A DNA stretch of 64,000 nt from Pedobacter boryungensis (lineage in GTDB: Bacteria > Bacteroidota > Bacteroidia > Sphingobacteriales > Sphingobacteriaceae), in contig NZ_JABMKV010000001.1 in NCBI RefSeq assembly GCF_013204825.1, positions 62,001 through 126,000 of the forward strand. The letters run 5' to 3'. Under the pieces are notes generated by a model, which worked only from the letters and a program-made list of their open reading frames with translations, did not search any database and had not been told where the DNA came from. Both the position numbers and the translations under genes were made by a program. Below are positions 19,267 to 28,761 of the stretch, piece by piece; position 1 is the stretch's first letter, and the number at the start of each line of letters is the position of its first letter.

Positions 19267-19284
19267 GTTTTTAAATAAATTGTT

Positions 19285-20283
19285 ATGTCACAGGGATCGA
19301 ATTTTGTAGATTATGTAAAAATATGTTGCCGTTCTGGTAAGGGAGGCGCAGGCTCTGCACATTTACACCGTGATAAATTAACTTCTACTGGCGGACCCGA
19401 TGGTGGGGATGGAGGAAGAGGTGGACACATTATTTTGAAAGGAAACTCTCAATTTTGGACTTTACTTCACTTAAAATATCGTAAACATATTATTGCTGAA
19501 GATGGATTAAGTGGTGGAAGTAGCCAGAAAACAGGTAAGACTGGAAAAGATGAGATTTTAGAAGTTCCACTTGGAACTATTGCTCGTGATGCAGAAACAG
19601 GAGATATTTTATTCGAGATTACGGAAGATGGGGAAACTAAAATTTTAACACCAGGAGGTAGAGGTGGGTTAGGAAACTGGCATTTTAAAACTCCAACTTT
19701 GCAAACTCCACGGTTTGCACAACCGGGTGAGCCAGGAAAAGAAGAGTGGATGGTTTTGGAACTAAAAGTACTTGCAGATGTAGGTTTAGTTGGTTTTCCT
19801 AATGCAGGGAAATCGACTTTGTTATCTGTATTATCTGCTGCAAAACCAGAAATTGCTGATTATCCGTTTACTACTTTAGTTCCGAATTTAGGTATTGTTT
19901 CTTATAGGAACGGGAAATCATTTGTAATGGCAGATATTCCTGGAATTATTGAGGGAGCATCTAAAGGAAAGGGATTAGGATTTAGATTCTTGCGTCATAT
20001 AGAGCGTAATTCTGTTTTACTTTTTATGGTACCAGCGGATACTAGTAGAAGTATTAAAGAAGAATATGAAATTTTGAAAAATGAATTGCAACAATTCAAC
20101 TCTGAGTTAATGCAAAAGCCTCATTTATTAGCTGTTACAAAATCAGATATGTTAGATGATGAGTTGAAGACAGAGATGAAGGCAGATTTACCTGAAATTC
20201 CGACTATATTTATTTCGGCAGTTGCCCAACAAGGTATTACCGAATTAAAAGATATGTTATGGAAAGCAATTAATGAAGAGTAA
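19285..20283 (+). CDS. obg: Obg-family GTPase
   Basis: Ribosome-associated GTPase involved in 50S assembly and stress control. It has the glycine-rich N-terminal Obg fold ([25 protein letters not shown]) to about residue 158. The G domain follows, with G1 GFPNAGKST (170-178), G3 [16 protein letters not shown] and G4 TKSD. At 332 residues it lacks the variable C-terminal OCT domain found in some Gram-positives, as in E. coli-like short forms. It converges with the WcaF-like gene with no spacer. Confidence 0.95.
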   Translation: MSQGSNFVDYVKICCRSGKGGAGSAHLHRDKLTSTGGPDGGDGGRGGHIILKGNSQFWTLLHLKYRKHIIAEDGLSGGSSQKTGKTGKDEILEVPLGTIARDAETGDILFEITEDGETKILTPGGRGGLGNWHFKTPTLQTPRFAQPGEPGKEEWMVLELKVLADVGLVGFPNAGKSTLLSVLSAAKPEIADYPFTTLVPNLGIVSYRNGKSFVMADIPGIIEGASKGKGLGFRFLRHIERNSVLLFMVPADTSRSIKEEYEILKNELQQFNSELMQKPHLLAVTKSDMLDDELKTEMKADLPEIPTIFISAVAQQGITELKDMLWKAINEE

Positions 20284-20297
20284 TTAGCTAATTACTC
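20278..20297. other. Perfect 20-bp palindrome spanning two convergent stop codons
   Basis: GAGTAATTAGCTAATTACTC is its own reverse complement and contains the obg stop (20281-20283) and the stop of the opposite-strand acetyltransferase gene (20284-20286). There is no other room for a terminator between the two genes. The palindrome has no clear T-tract, so its role is uncertain. Confidence 0.7.
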
Positions 20298-20838
20298 TAT
20301 CTTTCACTTTATTTGCTGGATTGCCCTGGTAAATAGCGTAGGCTTCCATGTTTTTTGTAGCAACAGAGTTAACTGTTAGAACTGAATGTGATTGAGCAAT
20401 AATACCTGGACAAACAATAGCTTTAGCACCTATCCATACACCATCTTCTAATACAATTGATTTAGTAATTAAATCAAATCCTGTTTTTTTATAGTCGTGA
20501 TTGCCAGTTAATAGCATTGCTTTCTGCGAAACACATACATTTTTACCAATAACAACTTCAGCCAAATTTTCGATTCTACATTCTGCCAACCAAGAATAAT
20601 CACCAATAGTTAATTTCCATGGATAATGAATATAAATGCAGGGTTTTATTCGAACATCTTTCCCAATTTTTGCACCAAAAGCTCTTAAAATAAAGACCAA
20701 GACAGCACTAAATGGAATTAAACCTGATCGAAAAAAGAGGGCACTTATAAAATACCAACAAGCTATTTTTAAAGAAGAAGCACCTGGATTAAAATCTTTT
20801 CTATCAAAATCCTTTTTAAGTTGGGTTACTTTAGTCAA
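20284..20838 (-). CDS. WcaF-like sugar O-acetyltransferase
   Basis: A 184-residue left-handed beta-helix (hexapeptide-repeat) acyltransferase of the colanic acid WcaF type. Conserved features are IHYPWKLTIGDYSWLAE, the catalytic-histidine region GNHDYKKTGFDL, and VWIGAKAIVCPGI. It probably O-acetylates a sugar of the exopolysaccharide made by this locus, using acetyl-CoA on the cytoplasmic side. It overlaps the exosortase gene by 8 nt and is the last gene of the large minus-strand polysaccharide operon. Confidence 0.88.
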   Translation of the reverse strand: MTKVTQLKKDFDRKDFNPGASSLKIACWYFISALFFRSGLIPFSAVLVFILRAFGAKIGKDVRIKPCIYIHYPWKLTIGDYSWLAECRIENLAEVVIGKNVCVSQKAMLLTGNHDYKKTGFDLITKSIVLEDGVWIGAKAIVCPGIIAQSHSVLTVNSVATKNMEAYAIYQGNPANKVKDRVIS

Positions 20839-21433
20839 TTTTTGATTCGGTTTCTTTGTTAATAATAGGAGTGCTATTCTTTTTTATCCAATAATAAAGC
20901 ACTATAAATACAATGATATAGACTAAAATATTAAATACTTCGTGGTGATAAGTAAAATTATCTCTTTGAGATTGAAAAAAGCCTAACAGCACACCAAGTG
21001 CCACTATTCTTAAAACATTTAAGATATAAATCATAAATAATCCAAAAACAAGAAGTTTAATTTTTGATTTTAATTTAGCTGGAAACGCGATCACAAAGGC
21101 TGCTAAAAAAGACATCACACCAAGGCCTAAACAAGAATAATTAATTCGCAAATGCGGTCCTGCCACAACCATAACATCCATTTCGTTATGAATAGCATAA
21201 AAGCCAAAAAGTTTAATCATCCATACAGCAGGTACAATTAAAGCTGTTTTTAAACCTTGAATGTAATCTAAATAACTGGAGATGTAAGCATTATAAAATC
21301 TACTGCCTTCATTCATTACACTATTCATAAACAAATTGCCTTGACTAAATAGAAAGTAAAAAAATAAAAGTTTTACAACAAAAAAGATAGCTGTTTTATT
21401 TGCTGCTTTTTTGTTTTCGAGAGGTTGATTCAT
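20831..21433 (-). CDS. Exosortase-family membrane protease/transpeptidase
   Basis: A 200-residue polytopic membrane protein with the three exosortase catalytic residues in order: C101 in NYSCLGLGVM, R142 in NVLRIVALG and H163/H164 in TYHHEVFN. Exosortases cleave C-terminal sorting signals (as in PEP-CTERM proteins) and are typically encoded with exopolysaccharide genes, as here. From memory, Sphingobacteriaceae carry a clade named exosortase Y with an associated Wzy-like protein and GT4; this could be that clade, but I could not check. Its likely substrate is the small protein at 52333, at the far end of the locus. Confidence 0.85.
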   Translation of the reverse strand: MNQPLENKKAANKTAIFFVVKLLFFYFLFSQGNLFMNSVMNEGSRFYNAYISSYLDYIQGLKTALIVPAVWMIKLFGFYAIHNEMDVMVVAGPHLRINYSCLGLGVMSFLAAFVIAFPAKLKSKIKLLVFGLFMIYILNVLRIVALGVLLGFFQSQRDNFTYHHEVFNILVYIIVFIVLYYWIKKNSTPIINKETESKID

Positions 21434-21458
21434 ATTTTGAGTTAATTTATAAACTAAT

Positions 21459-22310
21459 TTACGGTTTAGATTTTATCATTTCTTTAATCTTTACATCCAC
21501 AATCAATCTAAACCAAAATCCCTGTAAAAAATGAAATAAAATCCCTGTAGAACCATCTAAAATACCAAGTTTAAACAATAAACGATAACTAAAATATAGA
21601 AAAGGTCTTAAACCTAGAGGAAGTTTCCACCAAAGCCGTTTTAGCCAAGCATTACGTTCATCTGGGCTGCCCCAAAAATTAGGTTTAATTGTTTGACCAC
21701 GTAATTTATTTAATCGTTCTATTTCTTCTTCAGCAATTAAATCGCTATATCTATTGTGTTTTGCTATCCAAAAACTGATTTCATTTTCTTTTAGATTTTC
21801 TTCTAGGATATGACCATTTTTCCAAATTTGGGTTTGGCCTGGAACAATAAATCGATGATCCATATTTTCATTCAAATCAGAATATCCAATATTGGTTCTA
21901 AACATTTTAAGCAAATATTTTGGATAGAAACCACCATATTTAATCCATTTGCCTTTAAAATAGTTTTTTCTGTTAAAATAAATACCGTTAGTATTTTTAT
22001 AATCTTCATCTTTGAAATTTTGTAACAACAAGAAAAGTTCTGGTGTTACGATTTGATCGGCATCTAATCCAATAATCCATGGAGTTTGAATATTGAAACT
22101 TTTTAAAGCGACATCCCATTGTTTAGGATGATTTTCGAAAGGATTAATCTTAACAACTGCCTTAAATTCTTCAGCAATTTTTAAAGTTTCATCTGTACTT
22201 CCAGAATCCAAGATATAAATTGGAGCATTTAAATCTGATATAGATTTAAGTAATCTTGGTAGATGCTGTTCTTCGTTAAAAGTTAAAATAATGAAACTGA
22301 AATTCTTCAT
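21459..22310 (-). CDS. Family 2 glycosyltransferase (WaaE/KdtX-like)
   Basis: A 283-residue GT-A enzyme. FIILTFNEEQHLPRLL at the N terminus, ILDSGSTDETL and GLDADQ (the DxD metal motif near residue 80) are typical of GT2. The GFYPKYLLKMFRTN and DHRFIVPG segments and the basic C-terminal membrane-proximal part resemble LPS-core beta-glucosyltransferases of the WaaE/KdtX group. It shares one base with the downstream stop/start arrangement of the methyltransferase at 22310. Confidence 0.85.
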   Translation of the reverse strand: MKNFSFIILTFNEEQHLPRLLKSISDLNAPIYILDSGSTDETLKIAEEFKAVVKINPFENHPKQWDVALKSFNIQTPWIIGLDADQIVTPELFLLLQNFKDEDYKNTNGIYFNRKNYFKGKWIKYGGFYPKYLLKMFRTNIGYSDLNENMDHRFIVPGQTQIWKNGHILEENLKENEISFWIAKHNRYSDLIAEEEIERLNKLRGQTIKPNFWGSPDERNAWLKRLWWKLPLGLRPFLYFSYRLLFKLGILDGSTGILFHFLQGFWFRLIVDVKIKEMIKSKP

Positions 22311-22933
22311 TATATTGTGGCTTTAATTACCATAGATTTCCAAACATAAGGAATTCGACCACACCCTACGAAATCGGTTACTTTAAATCCCTGCTCCTCC
22401 AACAATTGATTTATTGTATTTTTAGACCAAAGTTTAATATGTCCACCATCCCAAAGTGGATTTGCATGTTGATCCCATTTTCCAGCTACTGCTAATAATA
22501 AATTTTTTAAATAGCCATGATAGGGTGTGCTTAGAATAAGTTGTCCACCATTGTTTTTAACTAATATCTTTTTACAAAATTGAATAAATTTTCTAGGGTC
22601 GTATAAGTGCTCAATTACTTCTGTCGAAATAATCGTGTCAAAATTGAGTTCGTTAAATTTATTGGGAAGCTCATCCGTTGTTAGATCTTGTACTGCAAAA
22701 CGCTCATGAGAAAATGTTGAAGCAATTTTTATTCCTGTTTCAGATGCATCTGTCCCATAAGCATTAAACCCAAGTTCAACCAATTGTTTAACAAGAGCAC
22801 CATTACCACAACCTAAATCTAAGATAGTTTGATTTTTATTTTTATTTAATAATTTAATAATTGGCTCGGCAATGTATTGATGCGCATGGGTTGCATTCGC
22901 ATTTTGATACCCATAATCTTTGTAGTCTGCCAT
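22310..22933 (-). CDS. Class I SAM-dependent methyltransferase
   Basis: A 207-residue UbiG/Methyltransf_23-like enzyme. Motif I is ILDLGCGNGALVKQL near residues 36-50, followed by AYGTDASETGI, FDTIISTEVIEHLYDP and LILSTPYHGYLKNL. Such proteins in polysaccharide loci methylate sugars or cap the chain end. It is abutted by the GT4 gene (start 22933, stop 22934) in the same operon. Confidence 0.82.
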   Translation of the reverse strand: MADYKDYGYQNANATHAHQYIAEPIIKLLNKNKNQTILDLGCGNGALVKQLVELGFNAYGTDASETGIKIASTFSHERFAVQDLTTDELPNKFNELNFDTIISTEVIEHLYDPRKFIQFCKKILVKNNGGQLILSTPYHGYLKNLLLAVAGKWDQHANPLWDGGHIKLWSKNTINQLLEEQGFKVTDFVGCGRIPYVWKSMVIKATI

Positions 22934-24106
22934 TTAAATAATTTGATTGTAAAACGTTATATACTTTTGAATTAAATTTTTTTCGTCAAAATCTTCCGAA
23001 ATTATTTTTGGAGCATTAGCTCTTATTTTTGATTTAAGTTCATCGTCATTAAATGCTAAAATTAGGTTTTGCTGTATATCTTGTGGCGACAAACTAGTTA
23101 CCCAACCTAATTTTTTATCTTTAACATAATCTGACAAACCAACTTCATTAGCTATTAAAACTGGAGTTCCTACACTTAAACTTTCAATAACCACATTAGC
23201 AAAATTTTCATTGTATGAGGTTAAAACCATTAAATGATGATCCGCAAGTACTTTAAATTTATCAGCACTCTTTACTTGTCCAATCCATTTTATTCTATCC
23301 TGAATTTTTAAATTTTTAGCTTTTTCCTTCAAGCTTTTTACATATTGATCTTCCCCAGATCCTGCAATAGTTAAATTCCAATTTATCGTTAAACCTGATA
23401 GTGATTCAAATAGTAATTCTAGTCCTTTTTTCTCTTCAATTCGTGATAAAAATATAAGTTTAAAAGGGTCTTCTTGTTTAAAGGATTGAGGAAGTTGTTT
23501 TGTCTTATTTTTTGAAAGTTCTACTAAATTTGGAATTACTGTAAGACTTTTTGGTTGTATAAATTGTAATATATCTTGTTTTTCTTTTTCACTCGTAGCA
23601 TGGATATGGCAATAAGTCAATAATTTTTTACCCATGATTGTATGAATAATAGATTTAAAAGTTCCATTTCTATTGCCTAATGTATAATTCGTTAACATTC
23701 CTCGCGGTGATAGAATAACTGGAATATTATACCATTTGGCTATTTGACAGCTAAAAATTGAAATTAAATTCCACCAAGCGTGAATATGTATAATTAATTT
23801 GTTGTCGTTAGATTTTGATTGTTGGCCTCTTATTCTACTCCTTAATGCTAATAATAAAGTAGGTGAGAAGTGTGTATGATCTTTCGTTAACCTTTTAAAA
23901 TAAGTAACGTTAACTCCTTCAACTTGTTGAACCTTATTTATGTTGACATCCAATTCTGTTTTTCCATTTGCAGTAGTTGTGAGAACCTCAACATGGACTT
24001 TATTTTCAGCTAATACTTCGCACAATTTAGCAACAGACATTGTAGGCCCGCCATAAATGTAGGCGGGTTTATATGCTGCTGATATTTGCAGTATTTTTAT
24101 AGACAT
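22934..24106 (-). CDS. Family 4 glycosyltransferase
   Basis: A 390-residue GT-B enzyme. The N-terminal acceptor domain starts ILQISAAYKPAYIYGGPTMSV. The C-terminal donor domain carries FLSRIEEKKGLELL, TIAGSGEDQ and the E-x7-E type NENFANVVIESLSVGTPVL near residues 308-326. The gene begins 38 nt inside the upstream Wzy-like gene, so translation is coupled. The pairing of exosortase, Wzy-like protein and this GT4 looks like a conserved module. The sugar donor is unknown. Confidence 0.85.
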   Translation of the reverse strand: MSIKILQISAAYKPAYIYGGPTMSVAKLCEVLAENKVHVEVLTTTANGKTELDVNINKVQQVEGVNVTYFKRLTKDHTHFSPTLLLALRSRIRGQQSKSNDNKLIIHIHAWWNLISIFSCQIAKWYNIPVILSPRGMLTNYTLGNRNGTFKSIIHTIMGKKLLTYCHIHATSEKEKQDILQFIQPKSLTVIPNLVELSKNKTKQLPQSFKQEDPFKLIFLSRIEEKKGLELLFESLSGLTINWNLTIAGSGEDQYVKSLKEKAKNLKIQDRIKWIGQVKSADKFKVLADHHLMVLTSYNENFANVVIESLSVGTPVLIANEVGLSDYVKDKKLGWVTSLSPQDIQQNLILAFNDDELKSKIRANAPKIISEDFDEKNLIQKYITFYNQII

Positions 24107-25526
24107 CCAATTCTGTTAATGTATTTGATCTTTTTAACATCCAAAAAATGGCATACATAGCTATATAACCATAAAAGATATTATTAAGCAAAAATTCGAA
24201 ATTATTTCCTCGCCATAAATTTTGAAAAATAGCATTGAACATTACAATACATCCAAGTTCGTAACCCCCAAACCATTCTTCTGCTTTATTACATAGCCAT
24301 TGCGCTAACCAACCATATAAAAATATAGAAATAAATACTCCAAATAGGCCTGCACTTACATAACCATCAACAACTGGACGTGTTTTGGCAGATACATCAG
24401 AGCCTTTATAAGCAACTCTTGCTTCATACACACGTTCCATGGAAATGCTTTCTGTAATAAACTTATTAGGCCAAATAAATCGTGGAATAATAGCCAATAA
24501 AGAGTTTTTAAAAATTTCTAAGCCGTAATAATCTCTTTCTGCAGGGATGTGCTTAACAAATTTTGCAAACATATTAATTTCACTTAAACGATTTGTTAAA
24601 AAGCCCCAGTTTGTCTCATCAATTAGCGGAGCATCACTTGTTAATACAGCATTGAATGCTGCTTTTCTTGCTTCTACAGCAGTTTTCTGCCCAGACCATG
24701 CTTGAGATCTTACTATACTTGCAAAGGTTGGCAAAATGTATAATAGAATATAAATTGTTGGTATCGCTAAGGTTAAAATAACTTTTTTATAATAGGGGTA
24801 GAGCAAAAAGCTAATGATAATTACATTTATAATGATACTTTCTTTGTAACCAGTTAGTGTTGATGCTAAAAAATTAAAAACAAATAATCCTCCCCCAAAA
24901 AATATATAACCTCTTTTTCTTTGCACAATCCCCCTTACAAATACTAATGCACTGCAAGTAATGGAAATGTTAATTAATCCAAAAGAGAATTGAGAAACAC
25001 TTGCGATTTTAGAAGCCGTTGCCCCTAAAAGGTAACAACCCACACATAACCATATTAAAAAGAAATCTAAATTTAAGTTTAATTTATGTTTGATAATTGG
25101 AAACTGTTTAATTTGAACAATCATTCCGGTAACCAACGCAGCATGCGCTAGCAAGGACATTCGTTGACATTTAGCAATAAAATAAGTTAGTTCATTAACC
25201 TTAAAAGGTATTATGCTTTTTTTGTTAAAATATTCGTAACCCATATGATCCATAAAGTAAAAAATGGATGTACAACACATAAAACCAGCAAAAATTAGCT
25301 GAATAAGTACTATCGGTCTCATTACCTGCTTGGTTAGGGGTAAATCAAGAGGTATAAATTTTACTTTAGAAAAGAGTGTTAAATAAAAAATATAAAAAGA
25401 ACCACTCCATGCCACAAAGTAAGAAACGATAGGGTCAAGTTGAGTGATTATTGATAAAACCCATGGGAGATAAATTAAAATAAGTACTTTTTGACGAGAA
25501 AAATTAAGATTCTGATCTGTTAACAT
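24069..25526 (-). CDS. Wzy-like polysaccharide polymerase (multi-span)
   Basis: A 485-residue membrane protein with about ten or more predicted spans and a large periplasmic loop around residues 260-350 (RSQAWSGQKTAVEARKAAF, then a segment with ENSLLAIIPRFIWPNK-like features at FKNSLLAIIPRFIWPNKFI). That topology, with no recognisable catalytic domain, is typical of O-antigen ligase/polymerase-type proteins. Its position next to the exosortase suggests an exosortase-associated Wzy-like polymerase or ligase. The call rests on topology and context more than on motifs. Confidence 0.72.
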   Translation of the reverse strand: MLTDQNLNFSRQKVLILIYLPWVLSIITQLDPIVSYFVAWSGSFYIFYLTLFSKVKFIPLDLPLTKQVMRPIVLIQLIFAGFMCCTSIFYFMDHMGYEYFNKKSIIPFKVNELTYFIAKCQRMSLLAHAALVTGMIVQIKQFPIIKHKLNLNLDFFLIWLCVGCYLLGATASKIASVSQFSFGLINISITCSALVFVRGIVQRKRGYIFFGGGLFVFNFLASTLTGYKESIIINVIIISFLLYPYYKKVILTLAIPTIYILLYILPTFASIVRSQAWSGQKTAVEARKAAFNAVLTSDAPLIDETNWGFLTNRLSEINMFAKFVKHIPAERDYYGLEIFKNSLLAIIPRFIWPNKFITESISMERVYEARVAYKGSDVSAKTRPVVDGYVSAGLFGVFISIFLYGWLAQWLCNKAEEWFGGYELGCIVMFNAIFQNLWRGNNFEFLLNNIFYGYIAMYAIFWMLKRSNTLTELDVYKNTANISSI

Positions 25527-26658
25527 ACTTTATAATTGCATTTACTTGTTCTTCGAAGCTCCAATTGTTAATGTATTTTAATGAATTTTCACCCATTTTT
25601 TTTAATTGAGATTTAGATTGTGTTAAAGCTATTAATTTTTGTGTTAAATCCGTTAAATCACCATGTTTAAAGATGCTTCCAGTTTTTGCATTCACTAAAT
25701 CAACTGCACATCCTACTTTATCTGAAACTAATATTGGTTTTCCTGAGGCCATTGCTTCATTTATGGCTAAACCCCATGTTTCACTATTAGATGGAAGACA
25801 AAATAAATCACAAGCTTGGTAAATAGTTGGCATTTGCGTTTGATTTTGAAAATCTAAAAAATGAATATTCTCTGGTTGACCATTTTCTTTAGTTTGCTCC
25901 TTTAAGCTTTTTTCTAGTTCTCCGTTCCCTACAAATAATAGATGGATGTCAATTGAATTTAGTTTTTGAAAAGCTGATAGTAACAACATCGGATTTTTAA
26001 CCGACTCTAATTTGCCTGCAAAAAGCACTAAGATTTCTTCTTCCTTAATGCCAAATTTCGCCCTAAGTTTTGATGCTTCTTCCTGTCTATTCTCTCCAAA
26101 TCTTTTATTATCAATAGCGTGTGGGGCAAAAATTAATTGTTCATCTTTTAACCCGTATTTTTTAAAGTATGCCTTATTAGCACTACCAACATAAAATGCA
26201 GCATCAATATTTTTATAAACCCAAGTTAAAAACAAGTTTCGCAATAAATTTTTGAAGTCAGATTTTTGATTTAATAAGGTAGAATCTCCTCTAAAATATA
26301 CAGGGATTTTATTTTTAAAAAATCGAATAATTTTTAAATGACTTTTATATGCCCAACCGTATATTAGAATTGCATTTGGTTGATAGTTTTTTATCTGTTC
26401 AATTGCATTTGGATTGACCACCCCTGTAAAATGATGGCTTCCTTTATCTTTTGCACTGTTTTCTAAAAATTCATATTTATAACCTTCCAATAAAGGAATA
26501 TCCCATTCAATTTTTTGTTTAAAACCAATATCATATTTTTCAAGAGCATTACCAGCAGTGTAAAACACCTTAATATCTATTTTTTTAGCCAGTAATTGAA
26601 ATACAGGCGCATAGTATTGAATAGGATGTGTGCTAATAATTGCTAATTTCTTAGTCAT
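25504..26658 (-). CDS. Family 4 glycosyltransferase
   Basis: A 384-residue GT-B enzyme. STHPIQYYAPVFQLLA is a recurring N-terminal motif of a GT4 subgroup, and the donor domain has VLFAGKLESVKNPMLLL, HLLFVGNGELEK and the E-x7-E region SETWGLAINEAMASGKPIL. It overlaps the Wzy-like gene by 23 nt and the FkbM gene by 8 nt. It probably adds one residue of the repeat unit in the cytoplasm; donor and acceptor are not predictable. Confidence 0.85.
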   Translation of the reverse strand: MTKKLAIISTHPIQYYAPVFQLLAKKIDIKVFYTAGNALEKYDIGFKQKIEWDIPLLEGYKYEFLENSAKDKGSHHFTGVVNPNAIEQIKNYQPNAILIYGWAYKSHLKIIRFFKNKIPVYFRGDSTLLNQKSDFKNLLRNLFLTWVYKNIDAAFYVGSANKAYFKKYGLKDEQLIFAPHAIDNKRFGENRQEEASKLRAKFGIKEEEILVLFAGKLESVKNPMLLLSAFQKLNSIDIHLLFVGNGELEKSLKEQTKENGQPENIHFLDFQNQTQMPTIYQACDLFCLPSNSETWGLAINEAMASGKPILVSDKVGCAVDLVNAKTGSIFKHGDLTDLTQKLIALTQSKSQLKKMGENSLKYINNWSFEEQVNAIIKYVNRSES

Positions 26659-27472
26659 TTGGTAATGCTAAAATATTCCCTGATTTAAGCTCGTTAAAAT
26701 TATCTAACACTATTGGGCCTTCTTGATAAATATGCATAAACCGGTAATTTAAACCGCTTAAAAGGGAAAAGATATAATCTTTAGCTAGTCCAGTTTTTTT
26801 GTGATAATTAACATCGTATTCAAATATAATTTTCGGTCTATTTTTTTTAATAGTTTCAAGCAAACCTTGAATTACAAAACTTTCGTACCCTTCTACATCA
26901 ATTTTAATAAAATCTACTTTTTCATCTTTAACAATTTCATCTCCAATGCAGCATGTAATTAATGTATCGCCACTTTTATCAAAAAGATTAAAGGTTCCCG
27001 GATTTGAACTTTTTTCATCAGCAGCAATGCTGATTTGTTCATTTTTATTTCCAAGCGCAATATTTTTAGTTTTTATATGATTGAAATCATTTATGCTGAT
27101 GTTATAATTAAGCACTTCAAAATTATAAGGCACAGGTTCAAAAGCTGTAATTGAACCTTGGTCTCCAACTAATTCAGCAAAGAACAATGTATGAAAACCA
27201 ATATTTGCTCCAACATCTAAAATATGATCTCCTTTTTTGATGTTAGATTTGAATACACTTTTAAGAGCAGGTTCATAATTACCGGTATAAACTATTTTAG
27301 CTCCAATCCATGTTGCAGTATCACAATTAATTTTAAAATTTCCTTGGATAGGTTTGACAATTTTCCATCCTTCATTTAATTTATTTTTTTTGAAAAGATA
27401 ATTAAAAAGACGATCCTGTCCTTTGAAAAATGGCCTTCTTAATATGATTTTAATTATATTTTTTAATAACAT
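26651..27472 (-). CDS. FkbM-family methyltransferase
   Basis: A 273-residue SAM-dependent O-methyltransferase with the FkbM pattern: HILDVGANIGFHTLFFAEL near residues 87-105, SITAFEPVPYNFEVL, and VDFIKIDVEGYESFVIQGL. It probably methylates a sugar hydroxyl in the exopolysaccharide. A second FkbM gene lies at 35779. It overlaps both neighbours in the operon. Confidence 0.85.
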   Translation of the reverse strand: MLLKNIIKIILRRPFFKGQDRLFNYLFKKNKLNEGWKIVKPIQGNFKINCDTATWIGAKIVYTGNYEPALKSVFKSNIKKGDHILDVGANIGFHTLFFAELVGDQGSITAFEPVPYNFEVLNYNISINDFNHIKTKNIALGNKNEQISIAADEKSSNPGTFNLFDKSGDTLITCCIGDEIVKDEKVDFIKIDVEGYESFVIQGLLETIKKNRPKIIFEYDVNYHKKTGLAKDYIFSLLSGLNYRFMHIYQEGPIVLDNFNELKSGNILALPND

Positions 27473-28760
27473 TTTGTTTACTAATCAATACTTCGTTAAA
27501 TAATTCAACTTGAGATTTTGTCATAGATGAAGCCGTATATGGCTTAAATGCGGTAAAGTTGGTTGATATTGGCAGTTGCTTTTTTACATTAGTTATATAA
27601 CGTTGCAAGATTTGATAAGATTTATCCAAACTATCATTAAATGTAATTAAATCACCAGCATTACATGCTGTAATAATTTTTGCAGCACTGCTCATCTCAT
27701 TAAAAATACCTAATAACTGCTTTTTGGCCAGAATATAAGGATATAATTTAGAAGCGGTGTAACCACTATCATTAGATCCAATTATAAGTAATCCATCTGC
27801 ACTTATCAATTGTTTAATACTATCATAAAATCCAATACGATTTGTATATTCTGTAACGTATTTAGAAAGATTTTCTGCTTCAGCAACTGGACTAATAGTA
27901 GCTATACCTTTACCGGCTGGAGCATAACTTGTTCCAATAAAATGAAAGTGAATATTTTCAAATAAATTTGGTTCTTTTTCAAGCCCAATTTTAAACGCCC
28001 TAAACAAAATTTCCACTGCATCTCGCATATCGTAACCACCTCTGCCTACATATACAATATTAACTTGTTTACTTGAATAGGTGTAGTGCAATTTTAGTTG
28101 TTCGTTATTTTCATGAGCAATTTTAAAATCTAATTCATTAGCACCAAAAGTGATAACCTTATATGGGACAGTTGCCAAATTGGAATATCTATCTTTTAAG
28201 GTAATAATATATTTTTCTGATACGCTAATTAAACCACCTACATCTTTCATGGCAATTGGTTCCAGAAATTTATGTAAACGATAAGAAAACCAATATTTTT
28301 TTGGTCGCTCTGATTTTGGCTTATTTTGGTAATAATCGCTATGCCAAGGATCTTGCATATCAATTACATAAGGGATATTAAATTTATTTTTCCAATATGA
28401 TCCTAAAATACATACTGGAAATTCTGTTGTAGAAAAATATATTAAATCGAATTTTTTACTTTTTAGCAATTGATTAACCTTTTTACGAAAAAACCATAAT
28501 GAACGTAGGGCTAAGCTCCCAAGGCCAATTTTGCTAGTTAATGTTTTAGAAAAAGCTTTAACCTTATGGATGATGATGTGGTGAGGAATAGACTCTAGTA
28601 AAAGAGAATCCTTTATCATATCTACATAATTTTCATTGACTGTTACTACCTCGGCTTCCCATCCAAATTCCTTAAAATATGGTAAACTCATCCTAACACG
28701 TTGCATATCTGCTGCATTTGCTGGAGGGAAGTGAGGCGAAATAATAAGGACACGTTTCAA
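27450..28760 (-). CDS. GT-B glycosyltransferase
   Basis: A 436-residue protein starting VLIISPHFPPANAADMQRV, a typical N-terminal glycine-poor nucleotide-sugar-transferase start. It has IDMQDPWHSDYYQNKP and a C-terminal donor-domain region VNIVYVGRGGYDMRDA and GSNDSGYTASKLYPYILAKK. It belongs with GT4-like proteins, although the classic E-x7-E is not obvious, so activity or donor could be atypical. Overlaps the FkbM gene by 23 nt and starts 1 nt after the next upstream gene's stop. Confidence 0.75.
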   Translation of the reverse strand: MKRVLIISPHFPPANAADMQRVRMSLPYFKEFGWEAEVVTVNENYVDMIKDSLLLESIPHHIIIHKVKAFSKTLTSKIGLGSLALRSLWFFRKKVNQLLKSKKFDLIYFSTTEFPVCILGSYWKNKFNIPYVIDMQDPWHSDYYQNKPKSERPKKYWFSYRLHKFLEPIAMKDVGGLISVSEKYIITLKDRYSNLATVPYKVITFGANELDFKIAHENNEQLKLHYTYSSKQVNIVYVGRGGYDMRDAVEILFRAFKIGLEKEPNLFENIHFHFIGTSYAPAGKGIATISPVAEAENLSKYVTEYTNRIGFYDSIKQLISADGLLIIGSNDSGYTASKLYPYILAKKQLLGIFNEMSSAAKIITACNAGDLITFNDSLDKSYQILQRYITNVKKQLPISTNFTAFKPYTASSMTKSQVELFNEVLISKQNVIKKYN

Positions 28761-28761
28761 T

